In this document: piece after piece, positions 9,237 through 18,468 of the stretch
Layout of the letters: every line of letters begins with the position of its first letter
Numbering within the stretch: the stretch's first letter is position 1
The notes under the pieces: generated by a model
Seen by the model: the letters and a program-made list of their open reading frames with translations, nothing else
Told to the model about the DNA's origin: nothing
Database searches by the model: none
Position numbers and translations under genes: made by a program
NCBI RefSeq assembly: GCF_000443995.1
Contig: NZ_AUMC01000006.1
Coordinates: 310,001-374,000, forward strand
Source: Bacteriovorax sp. BAL6_X
GTDB lineage: Bacteria; Bdellovibrionota; Bacteriovoracia; Bacteriovoracales; Bacteriovoracaceae
DNA: 64,000 bases
Direction: 5' to 3'

Positions 9237-9255
9237 AGGCCCTACACTAGGGCCT
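9237..9255. terminator. GGCCCTA hairpin between convergent genes
   Basis: A perfect eight-base stem (AGGCCCTA/TAGGGCCT) with a three-base loop lies between the convergent stops at 9216 and 9263. No clear U-tract follows on either strand. Its position suggests a bidirectional terminator. The same GGCCCTAG stem recurs at 27985-28013. Confidence 0.5.
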
Positions 9256-9262
9256 ATATAAA

Positions 9263-10594
9263 TTAAAGGCTTTCTAAAGCAGAGTATAGATCGACAACTC
9301 CACCTGTTAGAATATCACCATCCATTGAGGACTTTGTTGTCACACTATTCATTAATACATTTTTTAATTCAATGGCCGTTAAATAAGAATGCCTTGAAAG
9401 AACTTCAGCAGCAACTCCTGTTACATTAGGAGAGGCCATGGAAGTCCCTGACATATTTCCATAACGGTTCCCTGGAGTAGTTGAATAAATAGAAGAACCA
9501 GGTGCTGCAACATCAACGTTTACAAAACCGTAATTTGAAAAATAAGAAAAGCGTCCATAACGAGTTGAAGAAGCGACAACTAACATCCCCTCACTGTCAT
9601 AAGAGGCAGGATAAGTTAACTTTGTATCAATATTCTGAGAACTATTACCTGCACTCACAACAACCAGAGTGTTATAAGTTTTAGCAATATAATCGATTGT
9701 CTCTTTTACTAACATTCCGCCTTCATTATGAGACTTACCAAAAGAGCAGTTAATTACTTTTGCTCCATTTCTTGCAGCATAGAGAAAGCTTTCAGCGATA
9801 TCAACATCTGTCTCATCACCATAGCTCGGAACTGAGCGAAGTCCCATAATACGAACATTGGAAGCAACACCAGCAATACCAACTCCATTATTCTGAGTTG
9901 CCGCAATTGTTCCAGAAACATGAGTTCCATGCGAATGGCCATCCATCATATCCCCTGTCGCATTTCCATCACTGTCACGTTCTAGAGTATTGATACCATG
10001 AATATCGTCGATATAACCATTCCCATCATCATCAATTCCATTGCCTGGAATTTCATTTACGTTTGTCCACATAACATCTTTTAAGTCTTCATGGTTGTAA
10101 TCAACCCCAGTATCGACGACAGCAACAATGATCGGCTCACTTGACTGCGCTCCTCCCATTTCTTCATAGACTCTGCTTACACTCATTCCATGCTTACTTG
10201 CATCTTTGAAGGCCCATAGCTTTGCTAATTTAGGATCATTTAATACGGAGCCGATAACTTCATCACCTTCCTCAGTTGTCTCTGATTCAATCGCTTCTAT
10301 AGGTGTAGGTAGCGGCCCTCGTTTTGAAAATGTATCAAACTGAGCATCTTGAATATCTTGGTGAGACCTTAATTTATTAAGAAGGGATTCATCGCCATTT
10401 GTATAAAGAACATAAGTAGTTTCAAAAAAATGTACTGACTTTTTTATTCCATTTATCGATGGTATTTCTTTACCATTCTTTAACTTTACAATTATACGTT
10501 TTGGATTGATGCTAAGAGACGATGCCTTAGCTGTGATATTTAGGAAGAAACCTAATAAAATTAGGACTGTCCCTATTAAGATCGATCGATTCAT
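9263..10594 (-). CDS. Secreted subtilisin-family (S8) serine protease
   Basis: The catalytic triad motifs are complete and in order: Asp in VVAVVDTGVDYNHEDL, His in DGHSHGTHVSGTIAA, Ser in GNMSGTSMASPNVTG. An N-terminal signal peptide (IGTVLILLGFFLNITAKA) and a ~110-residue pro-region resembling inhibitor I9 precede the catalytic domain. A Ca-binding-like NGIDDDGNGYIDD loop is present. I chose the ATG at 10594, because AAGGA lies about seven bases before it; the TTG two codons upstream is too close to that site. With 443 aa it is a normal-size exported protease. The type II secretion system at 30-44 kb could export it, but that link is inferred. Confidence 0.93.
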   Translation of the reverse strand: MNRSILIGTVLILLGFFLNITAKASSLSINPKRIIVKLKNGKEIPSINGIKKSVHFFETTYVLYTNGDESLLNKLRSHQDIQDAQFDTFSKRGPLPTPIEAIESETTEEGDEVIGSVLNDPKLAKLWAFKDASKHGMSVSRVYEEMGGAQSSEPIIVAVVDTGVDYNHEDLKDVMWTNVNEIPGNGIDDDGNGYIDDIHGINTLERDSDGNATGDMMDGHSHGTHVSGTIAATQNNGVGIAGVASNVRIMGLRSVPSYGDETDVDIAESFLYAARNGAKVINCSFGKSHNEGGMLVKETIDYIAKTYNTLVVVSAGNSSQNIDTKLTYPASYDSEGMLVVASSTRYGRFSYFSNYGFVNVDVAAPGSSIYSTTPGNRYGNMSGTSMASPNVTGVAAEVLSRHSYLTAIELKNVLMNSVTTKSSMDGDILTGGVVDLYSALESL

Positions 10595-10817
10595 TTGCAA
10601 TTCCTTTTGCTAATAAAATTTCAATGACTTGAGTGTATCCATAAAAAATCAATATAGAAAATGTCTTTTTCTTACATTTTCACTCGGAGATGGGACCACT
10701 TCGATTAAAAATCAAACAATAGACTCGTCGCGCATACTTGGTTTTAATGACAATTTCATGACAAAAAAGTAAGTTATCTAAGGTATTTTACGTTCACACC
10801 ATAAACAAGGATTTATT

Positions 10818-12347
10818 TTGAAATACATCATCGGAACACGTGGCTCTCTATTGGCCCTGACTCAGTGTAATCAAGTAAAGGATCAACTCGAAGAACTGAC
10901 TGGTGACGAGTTTGAATTAAAAGTAATTAAAACTCAAGGTGACCAGATTGTTGATAAGCCACTTTGGCAACTTGAGGGAAAAGATTTTTTTACAAAAGAA
11001 TTAGATGCGGCCCTGCTTCAGGGAGAAATCGACTTAGTTGTCCATTCATACAAAGACCTAGGAAGTGATAGGCCAGAAGGAATTAAGTTAGCAGCAATCT
11101 CTAAAAGAGCATACGCTTACGATATACTTCTAATAAAAGAAGAAACTGTTAGTAAGCTTATGGCCAAAGAACTGACAGAGTTTGTTGTTGGAACATCTTC
11201 TCCGCGTCGAATTGTAAATATTGAAAGTTCTCTTTCTGAATTTCTTCCTTACGGAGATAACGTAAAGGTATCGACAAAAATGCTTCGTGGAAACGTAAAT
11301 TCTCGTATTCAAAAACTTAGAGAAGATAATTACGATGCCATTGTTCTTGCTATGCCAGGTATTGAAAGACTTGCCATCACAGAGAGTTCAAGAAAAGAAT
11401 TAGAGGTATTACTGGCAGGGATGACTTATGCAGTTCTTCCTCATAGCCAATTTCCAGCAGCAGCTTCTCAAGGAGCTCTTGGAATCGAATGCCTAGAGAA
11501 TCGTGATGACAATGGGGCGCTAGAAGAAAAGCTTCAAAAACTTCAAGATAAAGACACTGTAAGTGAAGTAAGCCGTGAGCGTAAAGCATTTGCAAGCTAC
11601 GGAGGAGGTTGCCACCTAGCAGTTGGTATCAATGTAACGAAGAAGGGCGACTATTATATTCATACTCACAAAGGAAAAGTTGACGACAAGGTCATCTATG
11701 AAAGACACCTTGAAGGAAGCTTTCCATCACCTGATTCAAAAGCGAAGGCCTTTATTGGTCTGCCACATGCAGAGCACAGAGAACAAGAGTATATTTATTG
11801 TGAGTTAATTCACAAAGAAGCACTAAAGAATGCGCGCGTGCCAAATAACGATATTCTTCTTTCTGCTCGCTATGGTGTAAGTCTTCTAAAGAACCACGGA
11901 AAATCTGTTTACACAGCTGGTACTTCTACTTGGAAGCTCTTGGCACAAAACGGTCAGTGGGTTCATGGATCATGTGACGGACTTGGTGAAGATGTACTAG
12001 ATAAAATTCGCGATTCAAAGGCCATTGAAGTAATGAATGGGCCAAAAGAAGAGCTAACAATTTTAACTCATAAAGACTCTTACTCTGACTATGGCCAAGT
12101 ATTTGAATCATACGAAAAGAGCGACAATGAAGTACGTGAAAACTTCTTCGATGAACTTAGACAGTGCGATGTATTCTTTTGGACAAGCTACTCTCAGTAC
12201 AAAACTTACGTTGAGCGCTTACCAGAGCTTAAAGATAAATTTCATGCATGTGGCCTAGGAAAGACATTTGAGCAACTTTCGAAAGAAGATATCACAGTAC
12301 GTCCATTTGCCAGTATGGAAGAATTTAAAGTCTGGCTTAAAAAATAA
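10818..12347 (+). CDS. hemC: Porphobilinogen deaminase fused to a uroporphyrinogen-III synthase-like domain
   Basis: Residues 1-~300 are porphobilinogen deaminase, which polymerises four porphobilinogens to hydroxymethylbilane. GTRGSLLAL, GTSSPRR and RGNVNSRIQKL are visible. The dipyrromethane-cofactor cysteine is Cys265 in YGGGCHLAVG. Residues ~345-509 look like a divergent HemD, the next enzyme, judging by TYTAG-like and WTSYSQYKTYVE segments and the C-terminal GLGKTFEQLSKEDITVRP. Deaminases are normally about 310 aa, so 509 aa supports a fusion. The start is TTG with AAGG eight bases upstream. It opens the cluster hemC(D)-hemL-kinase-regulator-hemE. Confidence 0.9.
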   Translation: MKYIIGTRGSLLALTQCNQVKDQLEELTGDEFELKVIKTQGDQIVDKPLWQLEGKDFFTKELDAALLQGEIDLVVHSYKDLGSDRPEGIKLAAISKRAYAYDILLIKEETVSKLMAKELTEFVVGTSSPRRIVNIESSLSEFLPYGDNVKVSTKMLRGNVNSRIQKLREDNYDAIVLAMPGIERLAITESSRKELEVLLAGMTYAVLPHSQFPAAASQGALGIECLENRDDNGALEEKLQKLQDKDTVSEVSRERKAFASYGGGCHLAVGINVTKKGDYYIHTHKGKVDDKVIYERHLEGSFPSPDSKAKAFIGLPHAEHREQEYIYCELIHKEALKNARVPNNDILLSARYGVSLLKNHGKSVYTAGTSTWKLLAQNGQWVHGSCDGLGEDVLDKIRDSKAIEVMNGPKEELTILTHKDSYSDYGQVFESYEKSDNEVRENFFDELRQCDVFFWTSYSQYKTYVERLPELKDKFHACGLGKTFEQLSKEDITVRPFASMEEFKVWLKK

Positions 12348-12371
12348 GATAACAAAATTAAAGGAATATAT

Positions 12372-13643
12372 ATGAGTAGTATGCACACAGAAATTTTTGA
12401 AAAGAGTAAGAAAATGGTTCCAGGTGGAGTTCACTCTCCTGTTCGTTCATTCAAAGGTATGACCTCAACTCCCAAGTTCTTCCAAAGTGCTAATGGTGCT
12501 TACTTTACAGACATTGAAGGTAAAGATTATATCGACTTTTGTATGAGCTTTGGGCCACTTGTTCTTGGTCACCAAAATGATACTGTAAAAGAAAAACTAA
12601 CAGAGGCCCTAGGCCGTGGTTGGAGCTACGGAGCATGTGAACCATACTCAGTAGATTTAGCAGAGTATTTACTTTCTCGTCTTTCACATGTTGATCAAAT
12701 TAGATTTGTTAACTCGGGAACAGAAGCAGTTATGACAGCTCTTCGTCTTGCTCGTGGTGTGACAGGTAAGAATAAAATTATCAAGTTCAATGGTTGTTAC
12801 CACGGACACGTTGATGCCATGTTAATTAAAGCAGGCTCAGGTCTTGCAGGAGCAGCTGAATCTTCTTCACTTGGAGTACCTAAAGGAGTAGCTGATGACA
12901 CGCTTATCCTTGAGCTTGAAGATCTTGAAGGTGTGAAGAAGTGTTTTGAAGATCACAAAGGTGAAATTGCAGCAATTATCATCGAGCCACTGCCGGCCAA
13001 TAATGGTCTTCTTATTCAAGATCAAGCATTCCTTGAAGGCTTAAGAGAAATCACAAAAGCAAATGATGCTCTTTTAATCTTTGACGAAGTTATATCTGGT
13101 TTCCGTGTTGCATTTGGTGGTATGGCAGAGCTTACAGGAATCACACCAGATATCGTAACTTACGGTAAGGTAATTGGAGGCGGTCTTCCAGTTGGTGCAA
13201 TTGCCGCGAAGAAAGAAATTATGGAACATCTTGCTCCAGTTGGTGGTGTTTATCAAGCTGGTACTCTAAGTGCAAACCCACTTGCGATGGTTGGTGGACT
13301 TGAAACACTTAAACAGATGACAAAAGAAAGCTACAAAGAACTCGAAAATAACACTCTTAGAATTGTGAATATCTTTAAAAAGTGGCTTGCAGAGTATAAT
13401 GATGGCCAGTTTTCAAACTACAATATAATTCACCACTCTTCTCTATTCTGGATTGTTCCTGGAGACAAGATTAAGTCTGTTGGAAATATACCAGGTAATA
13501 TTGGTGATGACTTTGTTCCATTATTTGAATTACTACTTGAAAAGGGAATCTATCTATCACCAAATGCATATGAAGTTGGATTTGGTTCACTTGCACATAA
13601 TGAAGAAGTTGCTAAGGATTTAGAGAACAGACTTTGGAACTAA
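12372..13643 (+). CDS. hemL: Glutamate-1-semialdehyde 2,1-aminomutase
   Basis: This PLP enzyme converts glutamate-1-semialdehyde to 5-aminolevulinate, using the product of the glutamyl-tRNA reductase at 2.6 kb. The N-terminus VPGGVHSPVRSFKG, the RFVNSGTEAVM motif, the FDEVISGFR motif and the PLP lysine (Lys266 in TYGKVIGGGLPVGA) are all diagnostic. At 423 aa it has the usual length. It starts 25 bases after hemC and its last codons overlap the TTG start of the following histidine kinase, which indicates a single transcript. Confidence 0.97.
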   Translation: MSSMHTEIFEKSKKMVPGGVHSPVRSFKGMTSTPKFFQSANGAYFTDIEGKDYIDFCMSFGPLVLGHQNDTVKEKLTEALGRGWSYGACEPYSVDLAEYLLSRLSHVDQIRFVNSGTEAVMTALRLARGVTGKNKIIKFNGCYHGHVDAMLIKAGSGLAGAAESSSLGVPKGVADDTLILELEDLEGVKKCFEDHKGEIAAIIIEPLPANNGLLIQDQAFLEGLREITKANDALLIFDEVISGFRVAFGGMAELTGITPDIVTYGKVIGGGLPVGAIAAKKEIMEHLAPVGGVYQAGTLSANPLAMVGGLETLKQMTKESYKELENNTLRIVNIFKKWLAEYNDGQFSNYNIIHHSSLFWIVPGDKIKSVGNIPGNIGDDFVPLFELLLEKGIYLSPNAYEVGFGSLAHNEEVAKDLENRLWN

Positions 13644-14548
13644 AGAAATCTTCTTCTCCATTCTTTCTGATCTCGACGATAACAACGGGATTAATCGGGC
13701 TCTTTGGCCTGTGGTGGCTCTTTTTAATTTTTAAAATGAGTGATCGCTTGGCAAAACTTAATAGTACAGAAGGCCCAGATATTGGCTCACTTATTAAATG
13801 GGAAGGAATTACATTCTTAGTTCTTATACTCATTCTAGTGAGTTCTCACACTCTCCTCTTTATTAGAGATCAGAGAAAAAATCGCTCAATTGCAGCTTTC
13901 TTTGCCGGTCTTACTCATGAACTTAAGACCCCACTTGCAAGTATCAAGCTTCAATCAGAAGTGATTAAAGATGAAGTTGAAAAAGACTCTAATCAAAGAC
14001 TACAGAGACTTACGACTCGCCTCATTGACGACACGATTCGCCTTGAAAACCAAATGGATAAAATCCTGCAGCTTTCTCGAATTGAGCGCGGTGGGAATTT
14101 AAACTCGACAGATATAGAAATTAATCACTTCCTTGAAAAAATTATTCAAGGTGGCTACCAAGAAAAGCTTCAGGTTACGATAAATAAAGACGCCGAAAAT
14201 ATAAGCCTACAAGCAGATGAGTTTGCCCTAAGCATTATTTTTAAAAATCTTTTAGAAAATACGATCTCCCATACCGATTCAAATGAGGTGGAGATTCACA
14301 TTAGCACAAAAAGCGAAACCGTTCATATCAGATATCATGACCGTGGCAACTTCAGTGGCGATGTCAAAAAGCTTGGAAAGCTCTTCTATAAGCATCAATC
14401 GACGAAAGGTTCAGGAATAGGTCTCTACCTATCTAAGAAGCTTATTGAAACAATGAAAGGACAATTTAATATCACTTTAGACAAAGGACTTATCTTCGAT
14501 ATTCAGCTACCAATATCTGAACAAAGCGATGGAGGAAAAGATGAGTAA
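13634..14548 (+). CDS. Membrane sensor histidine kinase within the hem operon
   Basis: The protein has 304 aa with two membrane helices (residues ~10-30 and ~58-77) enclosing a short periplasmic loop of about 25 residues. It has an H-box FAGLTHELKTPLASIKLQ and a HATPase domain (N-box FKNLLENTISH, G2-like GSGIGLYLSKKL). The small loop suggests sensing within the membrane or through a partner. Translation appears to start at a TTG overlapping the hemL stop, since later ATGs would remove the first membrane helix. Its stop overlaps the regulator's ATG. Its location among heme genes suggests it responds to heme, porphyrin or a related stress, which is inferred. Confidence 0.88.
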   Translation: MELKKSSSPFFLISTITTGLIGLFGLWWLFLIFKMSDRLAKLNSTEGPDIGSLIKWEGITFLVLILILVSSHTLLFIRDQRKNRSIAAFFAGLTHELKTPLASIKLQSEVIKDEVEKDSNQRLQRLTTRLIDDTIRLENQMDKILQLSRIERGGNLNSTDIEINHFLEKIIQGGYQEKLQVTINKDAENISLQADEFALSIIFKNLLENTISHTDSNEVEIHISTKSETVHIRYHDRGNFSGDVKKLGKLFYKHQSTKGSGIGLYLSKKLIETMKGQFNITLDKGLIFDIQLPISEQSDGGKDE

Positions 14549-15239
14549 TTTTGGGAAAATTCTTGTCGTTGAAGATGATAACAATCTTGGAGATACGCTA
14601 AGTGAATACTTAGGAGATATTGGCCATGAGTGCCGATTAGCAAAGAATGTTAAAGATGCTCGTTACTATTTTGAAGAATTTAAGCCTAATATCATTTTAA
14701 TGGATATTGGGCTTCCTGATGGTAATGGAATCGATTTAGCAAAAGACTTTCGAAAAATTAGAAAAGACTTTATTCTGCTTTTCTTATCTGCCCTAAATGA
14801 CCCACAAACAAAAGTTGAAGGCTTTGAAGCAGGCGGTGAAGACTATATTACAAAGCCCTTTGCACTTAAGGAGCTAACAATAAGACTTGATCGACTCTTA
14901 AGCTTTAAGACAAATATTGACTCACTAGATGAAGAAATTTTAATTGGTGACCTCAAGATATGGCCAAAGCGTTTTGAGGTTCAAGATGGTGACGGTAAGA
15001 TTCTAAATTTGACGCAAAAAGAGTGTGCCATTTTAGAAATCTTATTAAAGAAAAAGAATGAAGCAGTAGAAAGAGATTTTATTATTGATGAAGTATGGGG
15101 TGAGGATAAATTCCCATCACAACGTACTGTAGATAACTATATTGTTAAACTTAGAAAATGGGCCGAGAGCGACTCTAAGAATTCACTAGAGATTCAAAGT
15201 GTTCGTGGGATTGGCTACAAGCTTATTATAAAGGAATAA
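14541..15239 (+). CDS. OmpR/PhoB-family response regulator within the hem operon
   Basis: The receiver domain has the acidic pair in VVEDDNNLG, the phospho-acceptor Asp in IILMDIGLPDGNG and Lys in YITKPFALKEL. A winged-helix DNA-binding domain follows (QKECAILEILL to SVRGIGYKLI). I chose the ATG at 14541, not the in-frame ATG at 14529. GGAGG sits just before 14541, and the ATG then overlaps the kinase stop (ATGAGTAA), a normal coupling arrangement. It partners the preceding kinase; hemE starts two bases after its stop. Confidence 0.93.
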   Translation: MSNFGKILVVEDDNNLGDTLSEYLGDIGHECRLAKNVKDARYYFEEFKPNIILMDIGLPDGNGIDLAKDFRKIRKDFILLFLSALNDPQTKVEGFEAGGEDYITKPFALKELTIRLDRLLSFKTNIDSLDEEILIGDLKIWPKRFEVQDGDGKILNLTQKECAILEILLKKKNEAVERDFIIDEVWGEDKFPSQRTVDNYIVKLRKWAESDSKNSLEIQSVRGIGYKLIIKE

Positions 15240-15241
15240 AA

Positions 15242-16279
15242 ATGGGATTATTTAACGATCGCAAAAATGAAAATGGAAAAGAATTTGTACCTGTATGGTT
15301 TATGAGACAAGCTGGGCGCTATCATGATCACTACCAAGGCATGAAAAAAGAAAATACATTTATGGAGCTTTGTAAGAAACCAGAACTTGCCTGTGAAGTT
15401 ACAATGGGACCAATCAATGATTTTAAGTTTGATGCTGCTATTCTTTTCTCAGATCTACTTTTCCCACTAGAACAAATGGGAATGGGACTAGAATATGCAC
15501 CAGGGCCAAAGCTTGAAATGAAGCTTGAAACAGTTGCAGATGTAAAAGGTCTTAAATTCTTAGACTCAGCAGAGAATTTCTATAAGTTTCAAGGTGAAGC
15601 ATGTACTCTTCTAAAGGATGCTCTTCCAAGTAATAAAACACTTCTAGGCTTTGTAGGTGCTCCATTTACTCTATACACATATGCAGTTGAAGGCTCACAC
15701 GCAGGAGCACTTTATAGCTCGAAAATTGGATTATACGACGGACGTTGGGATGCATTTGTTGACCTACTTATCCCTGAACTACTTGGAGAAATGAGAGCAC
15801 AGGCCATTGGTGGAGCGGATGCAATGTGTCTATTTGATACAGCAGCAGGTGAGCTGAACTTTGAAGATTACACACAAAAAGTTCTTCCGGTATTAAAGAG
15901 AGTCACAGCTGAATTCAAAAAAGAATTCCCAAATAAAAAAGTAATCTACTACTCGAAAATGACTCACCTGAGATACCTACAAGCTATCGAAGATGACAAT
16001 ATTGATGTCTTAGGTATCGACTGGCGTCATGATCTTGGTCATGTTTTAAATACTCTAGGAAATGACTATTATATTCAAGGAAACCTAGAACCAGCATACC
16101 TAGGACTTCCTTGGGAGACTCTAGAGAAGAAATGGATGGATCTATACGAATCAGTACAAAATTCCAATGCACCGATGAATAAATGGATTTGCGGACTTGG
16201 CCACGGCTGTCTTCAATGGATTGACCAAGAAAATGTACGCAAGAGTGTCGAGTTAATTCAAACAAGATTCCAATATTAA
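15242..16279 (+). CDS. hemE: Uroporphyrinogen decarboxylase
   Basis: This enzyme decarboxylates the four acetate side chains of uroporphyrinogen III to give coproporphyrinogen III. The N-terminal substrate-binding motif WFMRQAGRYHDHY is present. So are the ILFSDLLFP motif, with its conserved Asp, and the GFVGAPFTLYTYAVEG segment. At 345 aa it is of normal length. It is the last gene of the hemC-hemL-kinase-regulator-hemE run and is followed by a strong GC-rich hairpin. hemB and the late heme genes are not in this window. Confidence 0.96.
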   Translation: MGLFNDRKNENGKEFVPVWFMRQAGRYHDHYQGMKKENTFMELCKKPELACEVTMGPINDFKFDAAILFSDLLFPLEQMGMGLEYAPGPKLEMKLETVADVKGLKFLDSAENFYKFQGEACTLLKDALPSNKTLLGFVGAPFTLYTYAVEGSHAGALYSSKIGLYDGRWDAFVDLLIPELLGEMRAQAIGGADAMCLFDTAAGELNFEDYTQKVLPVLKRVTAEFKKEFPNKKVIYYSKMTHLRYLQAIEDDNIDVLGIDWRHDLGHVLNTLGNDYYIQGNLEPAYLGLPWETLEKKWMDLYESVQNSNAPMNKWICGLGHGCLQWIDQENVRKSVELIQTRFQY

Positions 16280-16282
16280 TTA

Positions 16283-16303
16283 TTTGGGCGCAAAGCGCCC
16301 AAA
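16283..16303 (+). terminator. GC-rich hairpin after hemE
   Basis: A perfect nine-base stem (TTTGGGCGC/GCGCCCAAA) with an AAA loop begins four bases after the hemE stop. No U-tract follows, so it may be a terminator that relies on other factors or a 3' stabilising hairpin. Confidence 0.5.
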
Positions 16304-16427
16304 CCCCCTTCCTACAAGCCTTCTTCACCATCTATGTAAGAAGATAATAGAATCTATCTCTATTTTAATTATCCGAATGCCCCTAAAATAATTTAGTTAC
16401 AGTTATATAATAACCAAGGAAGGTTAG

Positions 16428-17627
16428 ATGAAAATTACACGCAAGATTTGTTTTCAGTTACTAGCAGGACTCTCACTACTAACATTTAACTCTTATGCAT
16501 TTGAGCACAACTATATTGTTACAGGAAAGGATTTATTCCAATCAACTCAAAGTCTACACTCAAATCTACAAATCGATATTATCAAGGTTGAAAAAGACCT
16601 TGTTATTGCAAAAACAAAAATAATGAGCGAGCAGGCCGAAATCTCACACCTAGCTCACGAAGAGCACCAAAGATGTGGTGGTTTCTTTGCGTTCCAAACA
16701 AAAGAAGAAGCACTTCAGTTTGTAAAAGAGCAAAAAGAAAACTCTAACATTAATGCCTTCTTAGCTGACTATACAATCAATCAAGAAGACCTTGTTCGAT
16801 CGGCCATTGCAAATACAAAAGAAAGCTCAATTAGAGCTGTTATTGAAAAATTATCAAGTTTCAACAATAGATACTACAAGTCTCAAACGGGTGTTGACTC
16901 TCAACAGTGGCTTAAAGACCATTGGACAAGCCTAACATCACACCGTTCTGATATCAGTGTTGATTTCTTCAGTCACTCTTCATACCCACAGCCATCAGTT
17001 ATCGCGACAATCAAAGGAAAGTCTGACGATGTTATTGTAATCGGTGGTCACGGTGATTCAATCGCAGGTTGGTGGGGACGCACAAACGCTCACGCACCAG
17101 GTGCCGATGATAATGCTTCTGGTGTAGCAACAGTTACAGAAGTACTAAAGACTCTAGCTCAAAGTGGCTATCAACCAGAAAAGACAATTATGTTTATGTC
17201 TTATGCAGCAGAAGAAGTTGGCCTTCTAGGTTCAAAAGAAATTGCTCAGACTTTTAAAAGACAAGGAAAGAATGTTGTTGGAGTTATGCAGCTTGATATG
17301 ACGAACTTCAACGGTTCGAACGATGACATCACAATCATTACTGATTATACAAATGAAGCACAAAATAACTTCCTAGGTTCTTTATTAGATAAGTACCTTC
17401 CAGAACTTTCTTGGGGACGTGATACTTGTGGTTACGCTTGTTCAGATCATGCTTCATGGACTGCACAAGGCTTCCCTGCTTCAACACCATTTGAAACGCG
17501 CAAACGTGAAATGAATGGAAGAATCCACTCTTCTCGTGACACTCTAGATAATATGGGTGGAACTGCTGATCATGCTCTAAAGTTTGCGAAACTTGCACTA
17601 GCATTCACAATCGAACTTGATAGATAG
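16428..17627 (+). CDS. Secreted M28-family zinc aminopeptidase
   Basis: The protein has 399 aa and a signal peptide (LLAGLSLLTFNSYA). The dizinc ligands of M28 peptidases are all visible: His in GGHGDS, the bridging Asp in PGADDNASG, Glu-Glu in AAEEVGLLGS (catalytic base and ligand), Asp in MQLDMTNF, and His in CSDHASW. The closest characterised relatives by motif are Vibrio-type leucyl aminopeptidases (M28E). A propeptide of ~100 residues precedes the catalytic domain. It probably releases amino acids from prey or environmental protein. It has its own upstream region and is followed by a strong terminator. Confidence 0.94.
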   Translation: MKITRKICFQLLAGLSLLTFNSYAFEHNYIVTGKDLFQSTQSLHSNLQIDIIKVEKDLVIAKTKIMSEQAEISHLAHEEHQRCGGFFAFQTKEEALQFVKEQKENSNINAFLADYTINQEDLVRSAIANTKESSIRAVIEKLSSFNNRYYKSQTGVDSQQWLKDHWTSLTSHRSDISVDFFSHSSYPQPSVIATIKGKSDDVIVIGGHGDSIAGWWGRTNAHAPGADDNASGVATVTEVLKTLAQSGYQPEKTIMFMSYAAEEVGLLGSKEIAQTFKRQGKNVVGVMQLDMTNFNGSNDDITIITDYTNEAQNNFLGSLLDKYLPELSWGRDTCGYACSDHASWTAQGFPASTPFETRKREMNGRIHSSRDTLDNMGGTADHALKFAKLALAFTIELDR

Positions 17628-17652
17628 GATATCTCTCAACTTTGATAAAAAT

Positions 17653-17683
17653 AAAAAAGCCAGCTTATGCTGGCTTTTTTTTA
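17653..17683. terminator. Bidirectional intrinsic terminator
   Basis: The stem AAAGCCAGC/GCTGGCTTT with a four-base loop is flanked by an A-run on the left and a T-run on the right. It can therefore end both the M28 peptidase transcript (+) and the convergent exonuclease transcript (-). Confidence 0.88.
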
Positions 17684-17689
17684 TGTCGA

Positions 17690-18466
17690 TTACTTAAATT
17701 CTATTGAAAGTGGGCAGTGATCACTCCCCATAACATCTGGCTGATGCCAGCAGTTTTTCACTCGTGATACAAAATCATCTGTTGACCAGAAATAATCAAT
17801 ACGCCAGCCAACATTTCTTGCACGACAGTCTCCACGATAAGTCCACCAAGTATAGTGGCCATTCTCATCAGGAGAAGTGAATTCGCGAAAGAGATCAGTA
17901 AAGCCCTGGGCCTTAAACTCATCCATCCATTCCCGCTCAAGAGGAAGAAAGCCCGTTGTCTTTTTATTAGTCTTTGGGTTCGCTAGGTCATTTTCAGTAT
18001 GAGCAGTATTGTAGTCACCACAGATCACGACTTCTTTCTTCGTTTTCTTCTTAAGAGCTAAGGCCTTATCAGCAACGGCACGACAGAAGTCCATTTTATA
18101 TGGAACACGTCCGTGATCTCTTTGCCCATTTGGGAAATAGCAATTAAAAAGAATATAGTCATCGAATTCAGAAATAATCGTTCGTCCTTCACAGTCGAAC
18201 TCTGCAATGCCAAGTCCAATCGTGTGTTTAACATTAACACCTTTTCGAACCCAAGTAGCGACTCCAGAGTATCCTTTTCTCTCGGCCGGCGCAATAAGCA
18301 CTTCATGATGATCAGGATTATTTAAGCGATCACTTAACTGTTCAGGTAAGGCCTTTGTTTCTTGTAGGCAGATTACATCTGAATCATCTTCTAAATACCA
18401 ATCGTAAAAACCTTTCTTTTCGCAGGCCCTAAGACCTGCGACGTTCCAACTAGAAATTTTAGTCAA
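17690..18466 (-). CDS. xth: Exodeoxyribonuclease III / AP endonuclease family protein
   Basis: The protein has 258 aa. It shows the EEP-family nuclease motifs: the metal/substrate Asn in SWNVAGLRA, CLQETKA (metal Glu), the GDYNTAH motif and a C-terminal GSDHCPLSIE with the catalytic Asp-His. It cuts at abasic sites and acts as a 3' repair exonuclease. The start is TTG, with AGGAG lying inside the last codons of fabI, so translation is coupled to fabI. It is the last gene of the kinase-regulator-fabI-xth run. Confidence 0.92.
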   Translation of the reverse strand: MTKISSWNVAGLRACEKKGFYDWYLEDDSDVICLQETKALPEQLSDRLNNPDHHEVLIAPAERKGYSGVATWVRKGVNVKHTIGLGIAEFDCEGRTIISEFDDYILFNCYFPNGQRDHGRVPYKMDFCRAVADKALALKKKTKKEVVICGDYNTAHTENDLANPKTNKKTTGFLPLEREWMDEFKAQGFTDLFREFTSPDENGHYTWWTYRGDCRARNVGWRIDYFWSTDDFVSRVKNCWHQPDVMGSDHCPLSIEFK

Positions 18467-18468
18467 AA

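Noticed and set aside
15984-16331. 115-codon minus-strand frame over the end of hemE
   Set aside because: Shadow of hemE; the hairpin at 16283-16303 falls inside it.
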